A DNA stretch of 64,000 nt from Chrysopilus asiliformis. Its lineage: Eukaryota; Arthropoda; Insecta; Diptera; Rhagionidae. This document shows, piece after piece, positions 24,701-30,588 of this stretch; positions within the stretch are counted from its first letter, which is position 1; the number at the start of each line of letters is the position of its first letter. The notes under the pieces are model-generated. The model was not told the DNA's origin, made no database searches, and was given only the letters and a program-made list of their open reading frames with translations. The translations under genes were made by a program, and so were the position numbers. The stretch spans positions 87,770,650-87,834,649 of the forward strand of contig OZ035962.1 in NCBI GenBank assembly GCA_964034945.1, in the 5' to 3' direction.

Positions 24701-26098
24701 CGCCCACATATCTAGAGTCTTCATACGTCCCGGAATAGCCGGGACAGTAACGGATTTAAGCCCATTTCAGACTAACGATTGCGATTACGATTACGATTAA
24801 GGCTTCTCAACCAATGAGATCAAAGGTTTCATGTCTCTATTGTTGAAAGCTTTGATCTCATTGGTTGAGGACGCTCAATCGTAATCGCAATCGTAATCGT
24901 AATCGCAATCGTAATAGCAATCGTAATCACGATCGTAATCGCAATTGTAAGCGTAATCGCAATCGTAATCATTAGCCTGAATTGGGCTTAACGATTGCGA
25001 TTACGTATACGATGAAGGCAACATTTTTTTAAAAATAAAGGGTATTAGCGGGGGTGGATAGAGGTTGGTTTTTTAAAACACCGAATTTTACCATGAAGCG
25101 ACTGAGAAATCTCACATGGGGTTTTTCGAGATCGCTGATCTCGAATCTAGTGTTAGAACTTTCAAAATTCGAAATGGAACTACTGAAGCCAAAACGATTT
25201 TTTTAAAGTCATTTTTCGTTTTTTTTTGTGCGAAAAAACTTATGCCAAAAACTTTAACCCGACAACGACGGGTATGCAAGTTAGTTTCTATATAAATTAC
25301 ATTACGTGCCACTTGAATCTTAAAAACTGATGCATACCTGATAACTATGGTAGGTTTTCATAGTTGTGTGAAGCTCCTGTAATACTCGTAAGATTTCTTC
25401 ATGTGTCTCGTATCCAATTTCCCGACACTAAAATAAAAATAGCGAAAAAATCACATAAGATTAGAAAAACATAAAATATGAGACGCGAAATTTACGAGCT
25501 CAGCATAAAAGCATAAAAACAACATAACTATTTCACGTACTAAAATATTATGTGCATAAAACTTACTCTCTTGTATATCCTCTGGACATCTTCAATTACT
25601 GTCTGGAGTCTGGCTACTAAATGTATGGAGTAGATTTCTGATAGTGCCGCATGATCTTTTGATAATGACTTTGTCTGGTTGACCAATTGCTGCCAACAGG
25701 CATACGATGAGAACAGTGGCCATTGCTCGCGTCTAAATTGAGGAATTTTTCAAACAATCATTAGATAAATCACTCAGAATTTGTGAACAAAATAGAGAAA
25801 ATGTAGTAAAGCTCTTGTGAAAAACTTCCACAAAAATGGCAAAAAAGTGTGTATGAATTATGATGGGAAAATGTCTTCGAAAAGAAAGCAATACAGAACG
25901 TCTTGTCGTCTTACTTTTGTTTCTGTTCCTTGTGTCTGAGTTGTAAACTTTTTGCCAATTTGTCAAGACTTTTACTGTAGTCCATTTCGAGTTCGCCGCG
26001 TCGACGAAAAAAGTCCTGCAGCTCCTGAATCAGGGAGACTTGAGACTCCATCCGAACATCGAGACATCTTAGCTGTTCGTTTAACTGCAGTCGAATAT
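6135..26098 (-). CDS. srGAP: srGAP (SLIT-ROBO Rho GTPase-activating protein), 16 joined coding exons, 5' end incomplete
   Basis: Role (family knowledge): srGAPs dimerise through an F-BAR domain that shapes the plasma membrane, stimulate GTP hydrolysis by Rac/Cdc42/Rho, and use an SH3 domain to bind Robo receptors and actin regulators in cell migration and axon guidance. Seen here: 16 exons joined by GT-AG introns with matching phase at all 15 junctions. They encode 1,358 residues, counted from the Asp codon split at 26098. F-BAR is about residues 1-400, RhoGAP about 458-650 and SH3 about 699-753. A Gln-rich region follows at about 790-896, then a Ser/Thr/Pro tail with no recognised fold. RhoGAP motifs are GIFRVSG (arginine finger R497), KLYLREL (K536, R540) and YNLAICFGP (N609). 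Vertebrate srGAPs are about 1,070-1,100 residues; the extra length is mostly in the tail. The N-terminus upstream of residue 1 (human srGAPs have about 25 residues there) is not firmly placed. Family assignment is very secure; the tail exons are slightly less so. Confidence 0.96.
6771..7862 (-). other. srGAP intron with a 23-bp tandem repeat and a Helitron-like remnant
   Basis: This 1,092-bp intron holds a 23-bp tandem repeat at 6893-6957. At about 7470-7740 it has a stretch similar to the Helitron-like 3' region at 48507-49045 (shared features: the TTTTGCCATGAA block, the GGTTTTCGG block and the end AACCCRGCAACGA). At 7743-7792 there is half of the ATAAAAGCGAGATAAA foldback family. No coding sequence is visible. 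Confidence 0.75.
6893..6957. repeat. Tandem repeat, 23-bp unit, about 2.8 copies
   Basis: The unit CACCAAAAGTCGTAGCC plus ATAAGT occurs three times head to tail with no mismatch in the copied part. The last copy ends after GTAGCC. Such identity suggests a recent local duplication in the intron. Confidence 0.9.
7863..8417 (-). CDS. srGAP: srGAP exon 15 of the 16 found (tail)
   Basis: The exon has 555 nt (185 codons), phase 0 at both ends, acceptor TTTTGTAG and donor GAG|GTAAAA. It begins GKKPSEPIYAEPSK and continues Ser-rich, with a short helical stretch (NLFQQNRELWEKRAEL) followed by a basic patch (RILERKRIAPD) and many Ser/Thr-Pro or RxxS-type sites (SPTRKF, LRSSRDSLDLE). This resembles the phosphorylatable tail of srGAPs. 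Reading through the donor would add about 20 Lys/Phe-rich residues before a stop, which looks like intron. The next exon is 1.1 kb downstream. Confidence 0.9.
8733..8773. repeat. Short inverted repeat (hairpin)
   Basis: Arms CGAGTACTCCTGAGT and ACTTAGGAGTACTCG pair with one mismatch around an 11-base loop. It is too small to classify; it may be a relic of a foldback element. Confidence 0.6.
10269..10808 (-). mobile_element. Internally deleted Tc1/mariner-superfamily element with matching terminal inverted repeats
   Basis: The ends are near-identical inverted repeats of about 40 bp (GGGTCTTTCAACAAGGACAT and its complement). Between them, on the minus strand, is an 86-residue reading frame at 10438-10698. 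It joins a transposase N-terminus (MVKFTNEQC) to the C-terminal part of an IS630/Tc1/mariner DDE transposase (WPPRSCDLTRLDFFLWGYVK, then a helical tail). The middle, with the first two catalytic acids, is missing, so the copy cannot move itself. A full element of this kind would be about 1.2-1.5 kb. No clean TA duplication flanks the ends as drawn, so the true boundary may differ by a few bases. Confidence 0.9.
10438..10698 (-). pseudogene. Deleted mariner/Tc1-like transposase remnant (86 residues)
   Basis: The N-terminal part and the C-terminal catalytic-core end (PPRSCDLTRLDFFLWG, which carries the third acidic position region) are fused in one open frame. The usual length is about 340 residues. 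The frame starts with ATG and ends just before the left inverted repeat. There is no reason to think it makes a functional protein. Confidence 0.85.
11982..12225. mobile_element. MITE, 244 bp, copy 1 of 2 (TATGAGGCGTT family)
   Basis: The ends are imperfect inverted repeats (TACGAGACGTTGAGAGCAAA against the complement of GCTCTCAACGCCTCATA). The body aligns along its length with the copy at 20981-21232, sharing stretches such as GAGTTTTTAGATAAAAAT and GAGTAATAAAGTCCAC. It probably generates a TA duplication. It is non-coding. Confidence 0.85.
12521..13145 (-). CDS. srGAP: srGAP exon 14 of the 16 found (poly-Gln tail)
   Basis: The exon has 625 nt. The acceptor TTTTCGCAG leaves one base that completes a Lys codon with the SH3 exon; the donor GAG|GTACTT ends in phase 0. 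It encodes K-DEDRDKNSDH, a basic Ser-rich stretch (SVRKRRPSG), then a Gln-rich region of about 100 residues interrupted by His, Ser and Pro. After that comes an ordered-looking block, QLLNEKIESIVNNKILVNPA, then acidic DCDFHYDTVDN. The frame would stay open for six more residues past the donor (VLETTV, stop at 12500), giving a truncated isoform if the intron were retained. No AATAAA follows, so splicing to 8417 is preferred. Confidence 0.92.
12731..13020 (-). repeat. CAG/CAA poly-glutamine coding repeat
   Basis: Mixed CAA and CAG codons encode several Gln runs, the longest about 15 residues, interrupted by His, Pro and Ser. CAA/CAG mixing normally stabilises length, but runs of pure CAG/CTG units (on the plus strand around 12831-12853) remain and may be polymorphic. 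Opposite-strand frames here (poly-Val/Ala, poly-Asn) are by-products of the triplet repeat. Confidence 0.95.
13146..14153 (-). other. srGAP 1.0-kb intron
   Basis: The sequence is AT-rich with two higher-GC patches (about 13420-13480 and 13890-14045). No known element or reading frame is supported in it. Confidence 0.7.
14154..14233 (-). CDS. srGAP: srGAP exon 13 (second half of SH3)
   Basis: The exon has 80 nt; acceptor TTTGTAG and donor ATTAA|GTATGT. It encodes VSNDWWQGTVNGKDGLVPDK and then YISLKI. The WW pair (732-733), the Gly before the Leu-Val-Pro and the final Y (748) are the standard SH3 ligand-binding positions. The last two bases pair with the next exon's first base to make Lys. Confidence 0.97.
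14303..14403 (-). CDS. srGAP: srGAP exon 12 (first half of SH3)
   Basis: The exon has 101 nt; donor CAG|GTAAAA and acceptor CTTTTAG. It encodes SDTLEATVQFDFSARSNREL and then SLRKGETVVLRKQ. VQFDF takes the place of the usual ALYDY motif; the RT-loop and KGE turn are clear. It is separated from the second SH3 exon by only 69 bp. Confidence 0.97.
14404..15137 (-). other. srGAP 734-bp intron with a single piggyBac-like end
   Basis: At 14525-14565 the plus strand reads TTAACCCTTTGTCTGTGCCG, similar to the end of the TTAA-flanked element at 62631-62912. The partner end was not found. The 111-codon frame on the plus strand at 14708-15043 shows no domain and is treated as chance. Confidence 0.5.
15138..15208 (-). 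CDS. srGAP: srGAP exon 11 (RhoGAP-SH3 linker)
   Basis: The exon has 71 nt, phase 2|1 at the start and 1|2 at the end. It encodes an acidic linker (DVGDSPTDQVTEDPDSEVYP, SED) like the acidic stretch found before SH3 in other srGAPs. Confidence 0.94.
15265..15489 (-). CDS. srGAP: srGAP exon 10 (end of RhoGAP)
   Basis: The exon has 225 nt between introns of 57 and 56 bp. It encodes LSEYADENMMDAYNLAICFG then PTLMP, a hallmark of the srGAP/RhoGAP fold with catalytic-site Asn N609, followed by VNELIKNMIVFHEELFPKDL and the IQYEKY motif typical of the region after srGAP GAP domains. Confidence 0.98.
15547..15652 (-). CDS. srGAP: srGAP exon 9 (RhoGAP helices)
   Basis: The exon has 106 nt, acceptor ATTTCTAG and donor ATCA|GTGAGT. 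It encodes LESKHEVVVGIKKFLQSLPR then SVVIVMRYLFAFLNH. The last His codon is split with the next exon. LP(R)..V..RYLFAFLNHL is conserved across srGAPs. Confidence 0.98.
15727..15939 (-). CDS. srGAP: srGAP exon 8 (RhoGAP catalytic core)
   Basis: The exon has 213 nt. It encodes LHHQGIFRVSGSQVEISNFR, then FERGEDPLADTTDASDINSV and AGVLKLYLRELREPLFP. R497 in GIFRVSG is the arginine finger; K536 and R540 in KLYLREL stabilise the GTPase contact. All expected RhoGAP residues are present, so activity is predicted. Confidence 0.99.
16191..16461 (-). CDS. srGAP: srGAP exon 7 (F-BAR to RhoGAP)
   Basis: The exon has 271 nt, phase 0 at the start and donor TATG|GTAAGG. It encodes KIREYILGTSRIARLDAKAE (end of the F-BAR extension), a basic linker (KSGVPKRKRIGRMN) and the start of RhoGAP (LFGGSLEEYLEAT, IPLIMRSCIRIINLYG). 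The 119-codon frame on the opposite strand (16106-16465) is its shadow. Confidence 0.98.
16462..16943 (-). other. srGAP 482-bp intron
   Basis: AT-rich, with degenerate copies of the CGAAAACTACTCGATCGATT-type phrase seen elsewhere in the window. No feature can be named. Confidence 0.7.
16944..17435 (-). CDS. srGAP: srGAP exon 6 (F-BAR, largest coding exon of the domain)
   Basis: The exon has 492 nt (164 codons), phase 0 at both ends, acceptor TGCCTTTCAG and donor TCG|GTAAGT. It encodes CMDLGFGSMVSRAILMHVTA through helical, charged sequence (QKALHQEMEQRLNLLNQRVN and others) to EEFYIS. The DLGFG motif, KQKFLEQH and FMIPKRLEFQGQ correspond in order to the srGAP F-BAR motifs. GC content is clearly higher than in the flanking introns. 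Confidence 0.98.
18302..18456. mobile_element. piggyBac-like MITE (CACATTAACTGCC family), copy 1
   Basis: TTAA stands at both outer edges; inside it are inverted ends CACATTAACTGCC and GGACAGTTAACGTG. TTAA target duplication is the hallmark of piggyBac transposition. The body is shared with 30417-30588 (both contain GTTGAAAACAGCACAA and CACAAAGAAAATG). Non-coding. Confidence 0.8.
18465..18570. mobile_element. Tc1/pogo-like MITE, TA-flanked
   Basis: The left end CAGGGTACCATCCTGCATAA and the right end GGTTTCACTG form an imperfect inverted repeat flanked by TA. The phrase GGATAACCCGGAAAC resembles pogo/Tigger ends. Non-coding, 106 bp. Confidence 0.6.
18770..20451. mobile_element. Non-autonomous hAT element with perfect 8-bp target duplication
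   Basis: The inverted ends are CAGTGGTTCCCAAA-CTC and AAAGTGG / GGGAACCACTG, a typical hAT terminus. The 8-bp duplication GTCTAGAC lies at 18762-18769 and again at 20452-20459. GGACCCC-rich subterminal motifs occur at both ends and may be transposase-binding sites. No transposase frame remains. A second hAT is inserted inside (19122-19876), so the pre-insertion length was about 919 bp. Confidence 0.93.
19122..19876. mobile_element. Second hAT element nested in the first, with 8-bp target duplication
   Basis: The ends are TAGGGATGCAACATCG and CGTTGGCATCCCTA. The 8-bp duplication ATCTCGAA is at 19114-19121 and 19877-19884. Near both ends are copies of the phrase ACCTCGATATATCG / CGATACCTCGATG, probably subterminal repeats. 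Length 755 bp, no intact frame. Confidence 0.92.
20716..20804. mobile_element. Foldback element, ATAAAAGCGAGATAAA family (copy with both arms)
   Basis: Core arms are GCGCTGTTTATCAGAAATAA and the complement of TTTCTGATACACAG, with ATAAAAGCGAGATAAA inside. AT-rich outer arms extend to about 20670 and 20860. Related copies are at 57674-57758 (both arms) and at 63627-63680 and 7743-7792 (one arm each). Confidence 0.75.
20981..21232. mobile_element. MITE, 252 bp, copy 2 of 2 (TATGAGGCGTT family)
   Basis: The ends TATGAGGTGTTAAAAAGCTA and the complement of AGCTTTTAACGCCTCATA form about 38-bp inverted repeats, with TA at each edge. It aligns with 11982-12225 along its full length. Non-coding. Confidence 0.88.
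21251..21730. repeat. Dispersed repeat with three tandem units of about 115-124 bp and a conserved tail
   Basis: Units start near 21251, 21375 and 21489. Each contains AATCGGATTCA-CGRCCCC, then TTTTTTCC-GAAAATTTGAGG, then a GTTATCCTAACAGGACC block. The tail has GATGAGTGGAAGTGGGTCAA, a CAGACAAACAGACAAAC stretch and AACTAAATAAAAG. Related copies lie at 39730-40060 (plus), 49290-49630 (minus) and 63320-63450 (minus). The class is not clear; the A-rich tail could suit a non-LTR retroelement 3' end. Confidence 0.7.
22591..22719 (-). CDS. srGAP: srGAP exon 5 (F-BAR)
   Basis: The exon has 129 nt (43 codons), phase 0, acceptor TTTTTTACAG and donor GAT|GTAAGT. It encodes RKNKYTDARLKALKAKNEYQ then LCLEASNTTIHKYFVEDLSD LID. 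The motif KARNEYLL.LEA-N..I.KY...DLSDLID is diagnostic of srGAP F-BARs. The 62-codon frame on the plus strand overlapping it is a shadow. Confidence 0.98.
22853..23170. mobile_element. Palindromic MITE, 318 bp
   Basis: Nearly the whole element is self-complementary: outer arms ACACGGTAAGAAATAATTTT against the complement of AAAATTTTTTTTTCTGTGT, then AATGCTGCAATCATATT against AATATGATGGCAGCAT. Inner arms are GAGATAAATATAATATTGTTG and its partner CAACATTATATTTATCTC. Lies in the intron between srGAP exons 5 and 4. Non-coding. Confidence 0.8.
23488..23619 (-). CDS. srGAP: srGAP exon 4 (F-BAR)
   Basis: The exon has 132 nt (44 codons), phase 0, acceptor TTATTTTTCAG and donor AAG|GTGGGT. It encodes TECKAAEAKLRTAETQRMKL, then KEKLERSKKYRLTEKEVLK. 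It matches the srGAP segment with SAESKLKEAEKQ. It lacks the long Ser-rich insert of vertebrate proteins at this place. Confidence 0.96.
23670..23756. mobile_element. Short Tc1/pogo-like MITE, 87 bp, TA-flanked
   Basis: The ends CAGTGGAATCTCC and GGAGGTTCCACTG form inverted repeats with TA duplicated at 23668-23669 and 23757-23758. Distantly similar to 18465-18570. It sits 50 bp from the acceptor of srGAP exon 4. Confidence 0.85.
23815..24105. mobile_element. Possible degraded foldback element
   Basis: The left part GCCAAAACTGGGCTCCATGC then ACCCAATTGACCAA is partly complementary to the right part TTGGTCAATTGGGCAGAC then TTTCAATTTTGGGC. Five overlapping short frames here are shadows of this low-complexity palindrome. 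Confidence 0.5.
24756..24991. mobile_element. Foldback element built from TAATCG-type hexamers, copy 1
   Basis: The left arm is TTAAGCCCATTTCAGACTAA, then CGATTGCGATTACGATTACG. The right arm is a longer array of TAATCG and CAATCG units ending TAGCCTGAATTGGGCTTAA. The centre has a second palindrome, CAACCAATGAGATCAAAG and its complement. Copies 2 and 3 are at 31812-32028 and 35221-35382. A further partial arm follows at 24992-25020. Confidence 0.85.
25021..25290. mobile_element. Helitron-like 3' remnant
   Basis: Matches the 3' half of the element at 48507-49045: the TTTTACCATGAAGCGACTGA block, the GATCGCTGATCTCGAATC block, and an end reading AACCCGACAACGACGGGTAT. The 5' TC terminus is not seen. 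Non-coding. Confidence 0.55.
25338..25427 (-). CDS. srGAP: srGAP exon 3 (F-BAR)
   Basis: The exon has 90 nt (30 codons), phase 0, acceptor TTTATTTTAG and donor CAG|GTATGC. It encodes CREIGYETHEEILRVLQELH then TTMKTYHSYQ. The HEE.L.V..EL...MKTYH-Y string is a signature of srGAP F-BAR helix 3. Too short to stand out by length alone. Confidence 0.97.
25567..25732 (-). CDS. srGAP: srGAP exon 2 (F-BAR)
   Basis: The exon has 166 nt, starts with one base completing a Lys codon, donor AGA|GTAAGT. It encodes REQWPLFSSYACWQQLVNQT, then KSLSKDHAALSEIYSIHLVA and RLQTVIEDVQRIYKR. Corresponds to srGAP sequence with CW..LL.QT..ESRDHA.LS.IY. Confidence 0.98.
25915..26098 (-). CDS. srGAP: srGAP exon 1 of the 16 found (F-BAR helix 1)
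   Basis: The exon has 184 nt; acceptor CTTTCCAG leaves two bases AT, so the split codon is most likely Asp (G|AT). It encodes IRLQLNEQLRCLDVRMESQV, then SLIQELQDFFRRRGELEMDY and SKSLDKLAKSLQLRHKEQKQ. The QLNEQLRCL..R, LQDFFRR and the Tyr-Ser-(Lys)-(Ser)-Leu-(Asp)-Lys-Leu-Ala motif are srGAP-specific. An internal ATG (MESQ) exists, but starting there would cut helix 1, so an upstream exon must supply the start. Confidence 0.97.
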
Positions 26099-26699
26099 CT
26101 GGAAAGAATCACAAAGAAATACCATTTAGATGTCATAAATCTTAATCTTGTAAATTGAAATTAATTTTAAATAAATCTTATTTGGGGAAAAATCATTGCT
26201 TGAAAAGTTAATCCGAGATCAGCAATCAAAATAGCCAACAATCATTAATAAAAATTCTGAAGATGTTAAACATTTAATAAACTCAATCTCCTTACGACGG
26301 GCGAGACATTCAAAAATTGCGCCCATATTTCTATTTCGTCGCCTTCATTTTGGTAGATTTTGGCACGTGCTGAATTGACCCAAAAATAAAATTCTGTTCT
26401 GGATCATAAATTGGTTTTCAATTTTTCCTTGTTTTTGTTGATCCATAATAAATTTTCGGCCACATCAACAAATCGTTGTAAAGCGAGCATCGTTGGCAGA
26501 AAATTAAGTGAATGACAACCGAATCGTTGCCGATAATTTAGCTATAAATTAAGTAAATAAATAAATGCCTCATAAATTGTTAACGAGAAAAGCAGACCAC
26601 CAAGAGAACTTTTTTTTCTTGGTTATTAAACAATGTTCTAAAAATAAATCGAAAATATGGGGTTTTTCTTGACAGAATTTACGCTTTTTGGTAGTAACT

Positions 26700-26868
26700 T
26701 TACCCGGCCTTTACACGCGACTGTAAAGTCTGTCAGTAGCACAGACTTCAAATGTCAAATAACTGACAACGAATTAAAAGACATTTAGCGAACTGGCAGT
26801 CAGTGCATTTATACGAGATTGTGTCAGCGACTGTGTCAGCTCTACAGACGCGTGTAAGGGCCGGGTAA
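26700..26868. mobile_element. Foldback MITE, 169 bp (TTACCCGGCC ends)
   Basis: The ends ACCCGGCCTTTACACGCG and CGCGTGTAAGGGCCGGGT are almost perfectly complementary; inner arms GACTGTAAAG-CTGTCAG and CTGTGTCAG pair weakly. TA flanks the CCCGG/CCGGG core on both sides. Non-coding. Confidence 0.8.
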
Positions 26869-27012
26869 TTGATATGAAATACGCGCGCTGAGAAAACAAC
26901 AGTAGATTTTCGTTTATTTGTGAGAGCCAAACTTTCTCTCTGCCACCCAAAACTTTCCTTCTCTCAACCAAAGTTTACCGGTGTTTCGTTATATTTATAA
27001 GAAATCTGCGTT

Positions 27013-27073
27013 CGTGCTCTTTTGACTAGATTTTTAAACGTGCTCTTTTGACTAGTTCGTGCTCTTTTGACTA
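27013..27073. repeat. Threefold tandem repeat CGTGCTCTTTTGACTA
   Basis: Three exact copies of CGTGCTCTTTTGACTA (first with a T before it), separated by 11 and 3 bases. Function unknown; could be a cluster of binding sites or a small duplication. Confidence 0.85.
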
Positions 27074-27474
27074 AAGATGCCAAACTCAATTACCATCAAA
27101 TGCCACATCGAGTTTTTAACACTAAGCCGCGGGTTGCATGATAAAAAAAATATCAGTTGTGGTCAACACAAAACTTTCCTCTGCAATATAACTATCTCGA
27201 GAACCGTTATATTTTCGCGAATTGCTTGCAAACTAACGGTTTTTCGAAGAAAAAAAACAGTTAAATACAGAATTAAAGGTATTAAAATTCTCTACATTTT
27301 TGCCTTTTACCGTAAATTGTAATCTTTTACCGTTATCGAGATATTTCAGATTTTGTAAAATAAAAATTCATATTTTTATTTAAACTAATATTTTTTTCGT
27401 TATGTAAATTATGCAGAAATGTGGATTTTGTATAAGATAGTCATGTGCTGTTGACATCAGATATTTTTCAACTA

Positions 27475-27747
27475 CACTCAGAAAAATGGAGGCTAACTCG
27501 ACGACCTACATAACGGCGTAATTGGCCTCGGGCAGGCGCGCGTTCGTCTGCATGTGGGCAAGTAAAACTGAGTTGACCTGTGGTCGGAGAAATTCTGAAA
27601 TTAAGCCACCAGCAGGTGAAGTAGGGCATTGGGAGCTGCACGAGTTGACCTTAGATAGGTTAATTCTGACCGCTAGCTGGCTTACAGACACCTCTGTAAG
27701 GTCAGAGTTAACCTGACAAAAAGTTGACCTGGACATTTTTCTCAGTG
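27475..27747. mobile_element. MITE, 273 bp, copy 1 (CACTCAGAAAAATG ends, TA-flanked)
   Basis: The inverted ends are CACTCAGAAAAATG and CATTTTTCTCAGTG, with TA at 27473-27474 and 27748-27749. A nearly identical copy in opposite orientation lies at 59707-59978. GC content is well above the surroundings. Short frames within are not supported as genes. Confidence 0.9.
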
Positions 27748-28618
27748 TATAACCAAAGATTAGGTAAGTAAAGATAAGAATCCTAGAACAAATGTTGGGC
27801 CCTCAGAAAAATCCGACAGCGGAAATGGGATCTTTAGTATGCCTTGCAAAACGATTATTTTAACTGTCAAAAAGCCAATAAAGTTATCTAATCTTTGCTG
27901 TGCATAAAAAATTCATCTCTAAAATTAAGTAAATCAATTTTTAGCTGGTATGAGAAAAGGACTTTACTGAAAATAGATAGAAATAATGTCACAATAAAAG
28001 TAAAAAAAATATTAAATCCTAACGAAATTCTACATCATTTCATTTAACACGAAAAATGTGTTAATTATAAAGCATTTCAGGAATTGTAAGACATTCCAAT
28101 TAGTAAATCTAATTAGTAACAGCGGCAGGCAGCATAGTGTCGGAATTATTAAATTTCGCTAAAGATATTCATATACGAAAATAGAATATGGAGCTATTTT
28201 TATTAAGAAAATCAATTACACCCACACAGAAATTAAATATAGCGAAATTAGAAGCGTATAACATTGAAACATAATTTTAGTCGTCCTCCCAATAGGTTTA
28301 ACAAAGTTCAATCGTTATTACCCCGACTTAGTGTATTCGCGTGTCCTGAAACGCATTTACGAACCTACAGCCATACACACATACACACATTCATGTCAAC
28401 TCAACTTCAAACCAATAAAACACGACATAATTATAGTAAAACTTTTATCAGAAAGTCAGATGTTCGACCGAAAGGACGAAAAGGACGACGCAAGAACACT
28501 CGCAAGTGTGGCACATTTCAATCCTAAAAAGTGTCGCCATAAAAGGGAAATTGCGAAGGCAGAGCAGGAGCCCTATTAGGAAATTGAGTCCCAGAACTTT
28601 TAGCAATCCCTAACCTAC

Positions 28619-28727
28619 CATCTAACATAATAACTTGAACAGTGCCTGAAAGCTTTCGAAGGTCCTTCTTTCCTGCGGTGGATGTGATGTCCACCAGCTC
28701 GGAACATTGCAAGAACGTGGCCAAAGT
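28619..28727 (-). CDS. Low-confidence candidate exon, phase-compatible with srGAP
   Basis: Open for 36 codons after an in-frame stop, bounded by AG (CTCGTTATAG) and a good donor (GATG|GTAGGT). It leaves one base, which would make Asp with the two bases of the 26098 exon. It encodes LATFLQCSELVDITSTAGKK, then DLRKLSGTVQVIMLD. Against it: the acceptor has a poor pyrimidine tract, no ATG is near the start, and the peptide does not look like an F-BAR helix. Confidence 0.18.
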
Positions 28728-28729
28728 CT

Positions 28730-30416
28730 ATAACGAGATTATAAACTTTCTACTCTAGTTTCAGTTGGAAAATTCCATTTCAATTTCGTTCCACGTCGCA
28801 GAATGCTTTTAATCTGCATCCCTTTTTGGCATATGATATTCACAATCCCTCGAGTTAGGATCAATCGCCCCCCGGACTTCCCGCGGCCACCTAAGAACCC
28901 CGAATTGTGATTATTTTTAGGAATTTTCTGAGGTCAGGTAATTGCATTCTGAGACCACTTTTCGTAATTTCGCTGCTGCTGCTATGCTTAGGCGATGTTG
29001 ATATCATGGAGAATTAAAAAAAGTTCAGGTGAAAAATCCATTAGGGTTCAGCGTATATAGCTGGGCTGCTGTTATCCCTTGAGGATCACACAATGTGTTG
29101 CCTCCTAGCAACGTCCATCACAGAGGCGTAGGTGTTGCCGGGCAGTTGATTATAAATGGGCCCAGCGAAACGTTATTGGATGAAAGAGACGAATTTTAAA
29201 TGTAATTAACTCACCGAATCGTGGTGGTTTAGTGGGTGGTTGAGTGGGTGGTCTGGAGGGTGGTTAGGTGGACTGTGTAAAAATTAGAGTGCAATGTAAT
29301 TGCGACAAACCGAGGGCGAATTATTGCAATAATTAAAGCTGAATAAAGAAATTTATTTAAAATTTAAATATACATATTCACGTTAGGAAATATTTCGCAT
29401 TTTTTAAATGACTTTTTTGTTTAATTAAACGATAAGATAAGAAATCTTAACGGAAAATTCTATTTTAAATGTTCTACATGATTTATTTTTAATTGAAAAG
29501 CATCTTAATGTGGTTTTTAAGATAACATTTTATTTACTAGCGAAGTCTTTGTAATTTACCTACAGTAAATACATATGTTGACATCAGTAATGCAAATATC
29601 ATTGTCCGAGTAAGATAAAATTGTCTGAGGTAGTACATCCGTGTTTAATAAAAAAAACCAATTCTTTTTGCTTTCTTAGACAACGTTTAATAAAGTATTG
29701 TGTTCAAAACAACTTTCGACCTCTTAATTTTGTCTAAAAAAAACATTTTCCGAGCATTCCTGAGTCGATTGGAGTAGTAGTACAAGATTTCTCAAAAACT
29801 ACTAAAACTAGAGCTATGAAATTTTCCTGGAATGTGAAGATTTTGGCAGTAATCCATTACCCGGATGTAACTTGTGACGTCAACTGTGACGTTAGTGGTT
29901 AACATATAGTCTTTTGATCCTTATCTTATACCAAACGCCAAAACGTAGTTTCGAGATAATCAACTTTTAAACTTTGCGAGGAAATTGCGGAAAAACTCTT
30001 CAAAAAAGGGGCAACTTTTTATATTTTCTTGTAAAATTACAATATTTTTGACCGTCAATTTTTATCTGTATCCGTTATCGAGATATTCTCAATATAGTGT
30101 GAAAAAATTGATTTTAGCAATTTTCTTGCAAACTAACGGTACTTTCATAGTGGTTTTCTCGGCTACCAAAAGCGCTAGAACTATGGCACCTGGCGTATTT
30201 TATCGGGGTTGGACCAAAACCCAACTCCCCATCATTAGTTGAAAGAGTCAAAAATGGCTTTTGGTACAGGATAAGAATCAAGGGTAGATATGTCGTGACC
30301 ATTAACGTCACAATTGACATAAATGCTGCTTGGGGTGGGCTCAAATTTGACACCTTCAACAATACGCGTCGAATTTGAACTCATCCCAAGCAGCATTTCA
30401 ACTGATCTAAAAAATT
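28730..30416. other. Non-coding, GC-richer part then AT-rich repeats
   Basis: 28730-29260 has raised GC but no long frame; 29221-29275 on the plus strand is a GGTGG-rich stretch whose complement is Pro-rich if translated. 29860-30410 holds relics of the AAGCAGCATTTATGTC foldback family (29873-29910, 30290-30400) and of the CTCGAGATA/ACGGT dispersed repeat (29950-30140). Confidence 0.55.
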
Positions 30417-30588
30417 TTAACACATTGACTGCCACGGCTATCATTTTTAATAGCCAGTGATGTTTCCCTGGCGGTCATGGTTTGTAAAAACTATATAAAT
30501 ATATGTTGAAAACAGCACAATACACAAAGAAAATGTTTTGGCATTTTTTCAAACATTTTCAAAATTGGTTGGGCAGTCAACGTGTTAA
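30417..30588. mobile_element. piggyBac-like MITE (CACATTAACTGCC family), copy 2
   Basis: TTAA at both edges, ends CACATTGACTGCC and GGGCAGTCAACGTG. Shares its body with 18302-18456. It abuts a relic of the AAGCAGCATT family. Confidence 0.8.

Larger units (their letters stand above)
26099..28618. other. Upstream intron of srGAP, transposon relics only
   Basis: Contains the 169-bp foldback element at 26700-26868, a threefold tandem repeat at 27013-27073, a dispersed repeat at about 27120-27470 and the 273-bp MITE at 27475-27747. The stretch 26099-26699 shows nothing to annotate; 28260-28620 is richer in GC but has no supported reading frame. Confidence 0.7.

Noticed and set aside
24775..24980. 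Telomere-like or CRISPR-like array of TAATCG units
   Set aside because: It is part of a foldback element with defined ends and two further copies; units are contiguous without unique spacers.
27506..27736. Paired 64-76-codon frames, repeated at 59673-59960
   Set aside because: They lie inside the 273-bp MITE and its inverted copy. Conservation reflects recent transposition, not coding.
29214..29271. Pro-rich minus-strand exon (PPTQPPTKPPRF) before donor TTCG|GTGAGT
   Set aside because: Phase would fit srGAP, but the sequence is low-complexity, has an in-frame stop near its start and no homology.
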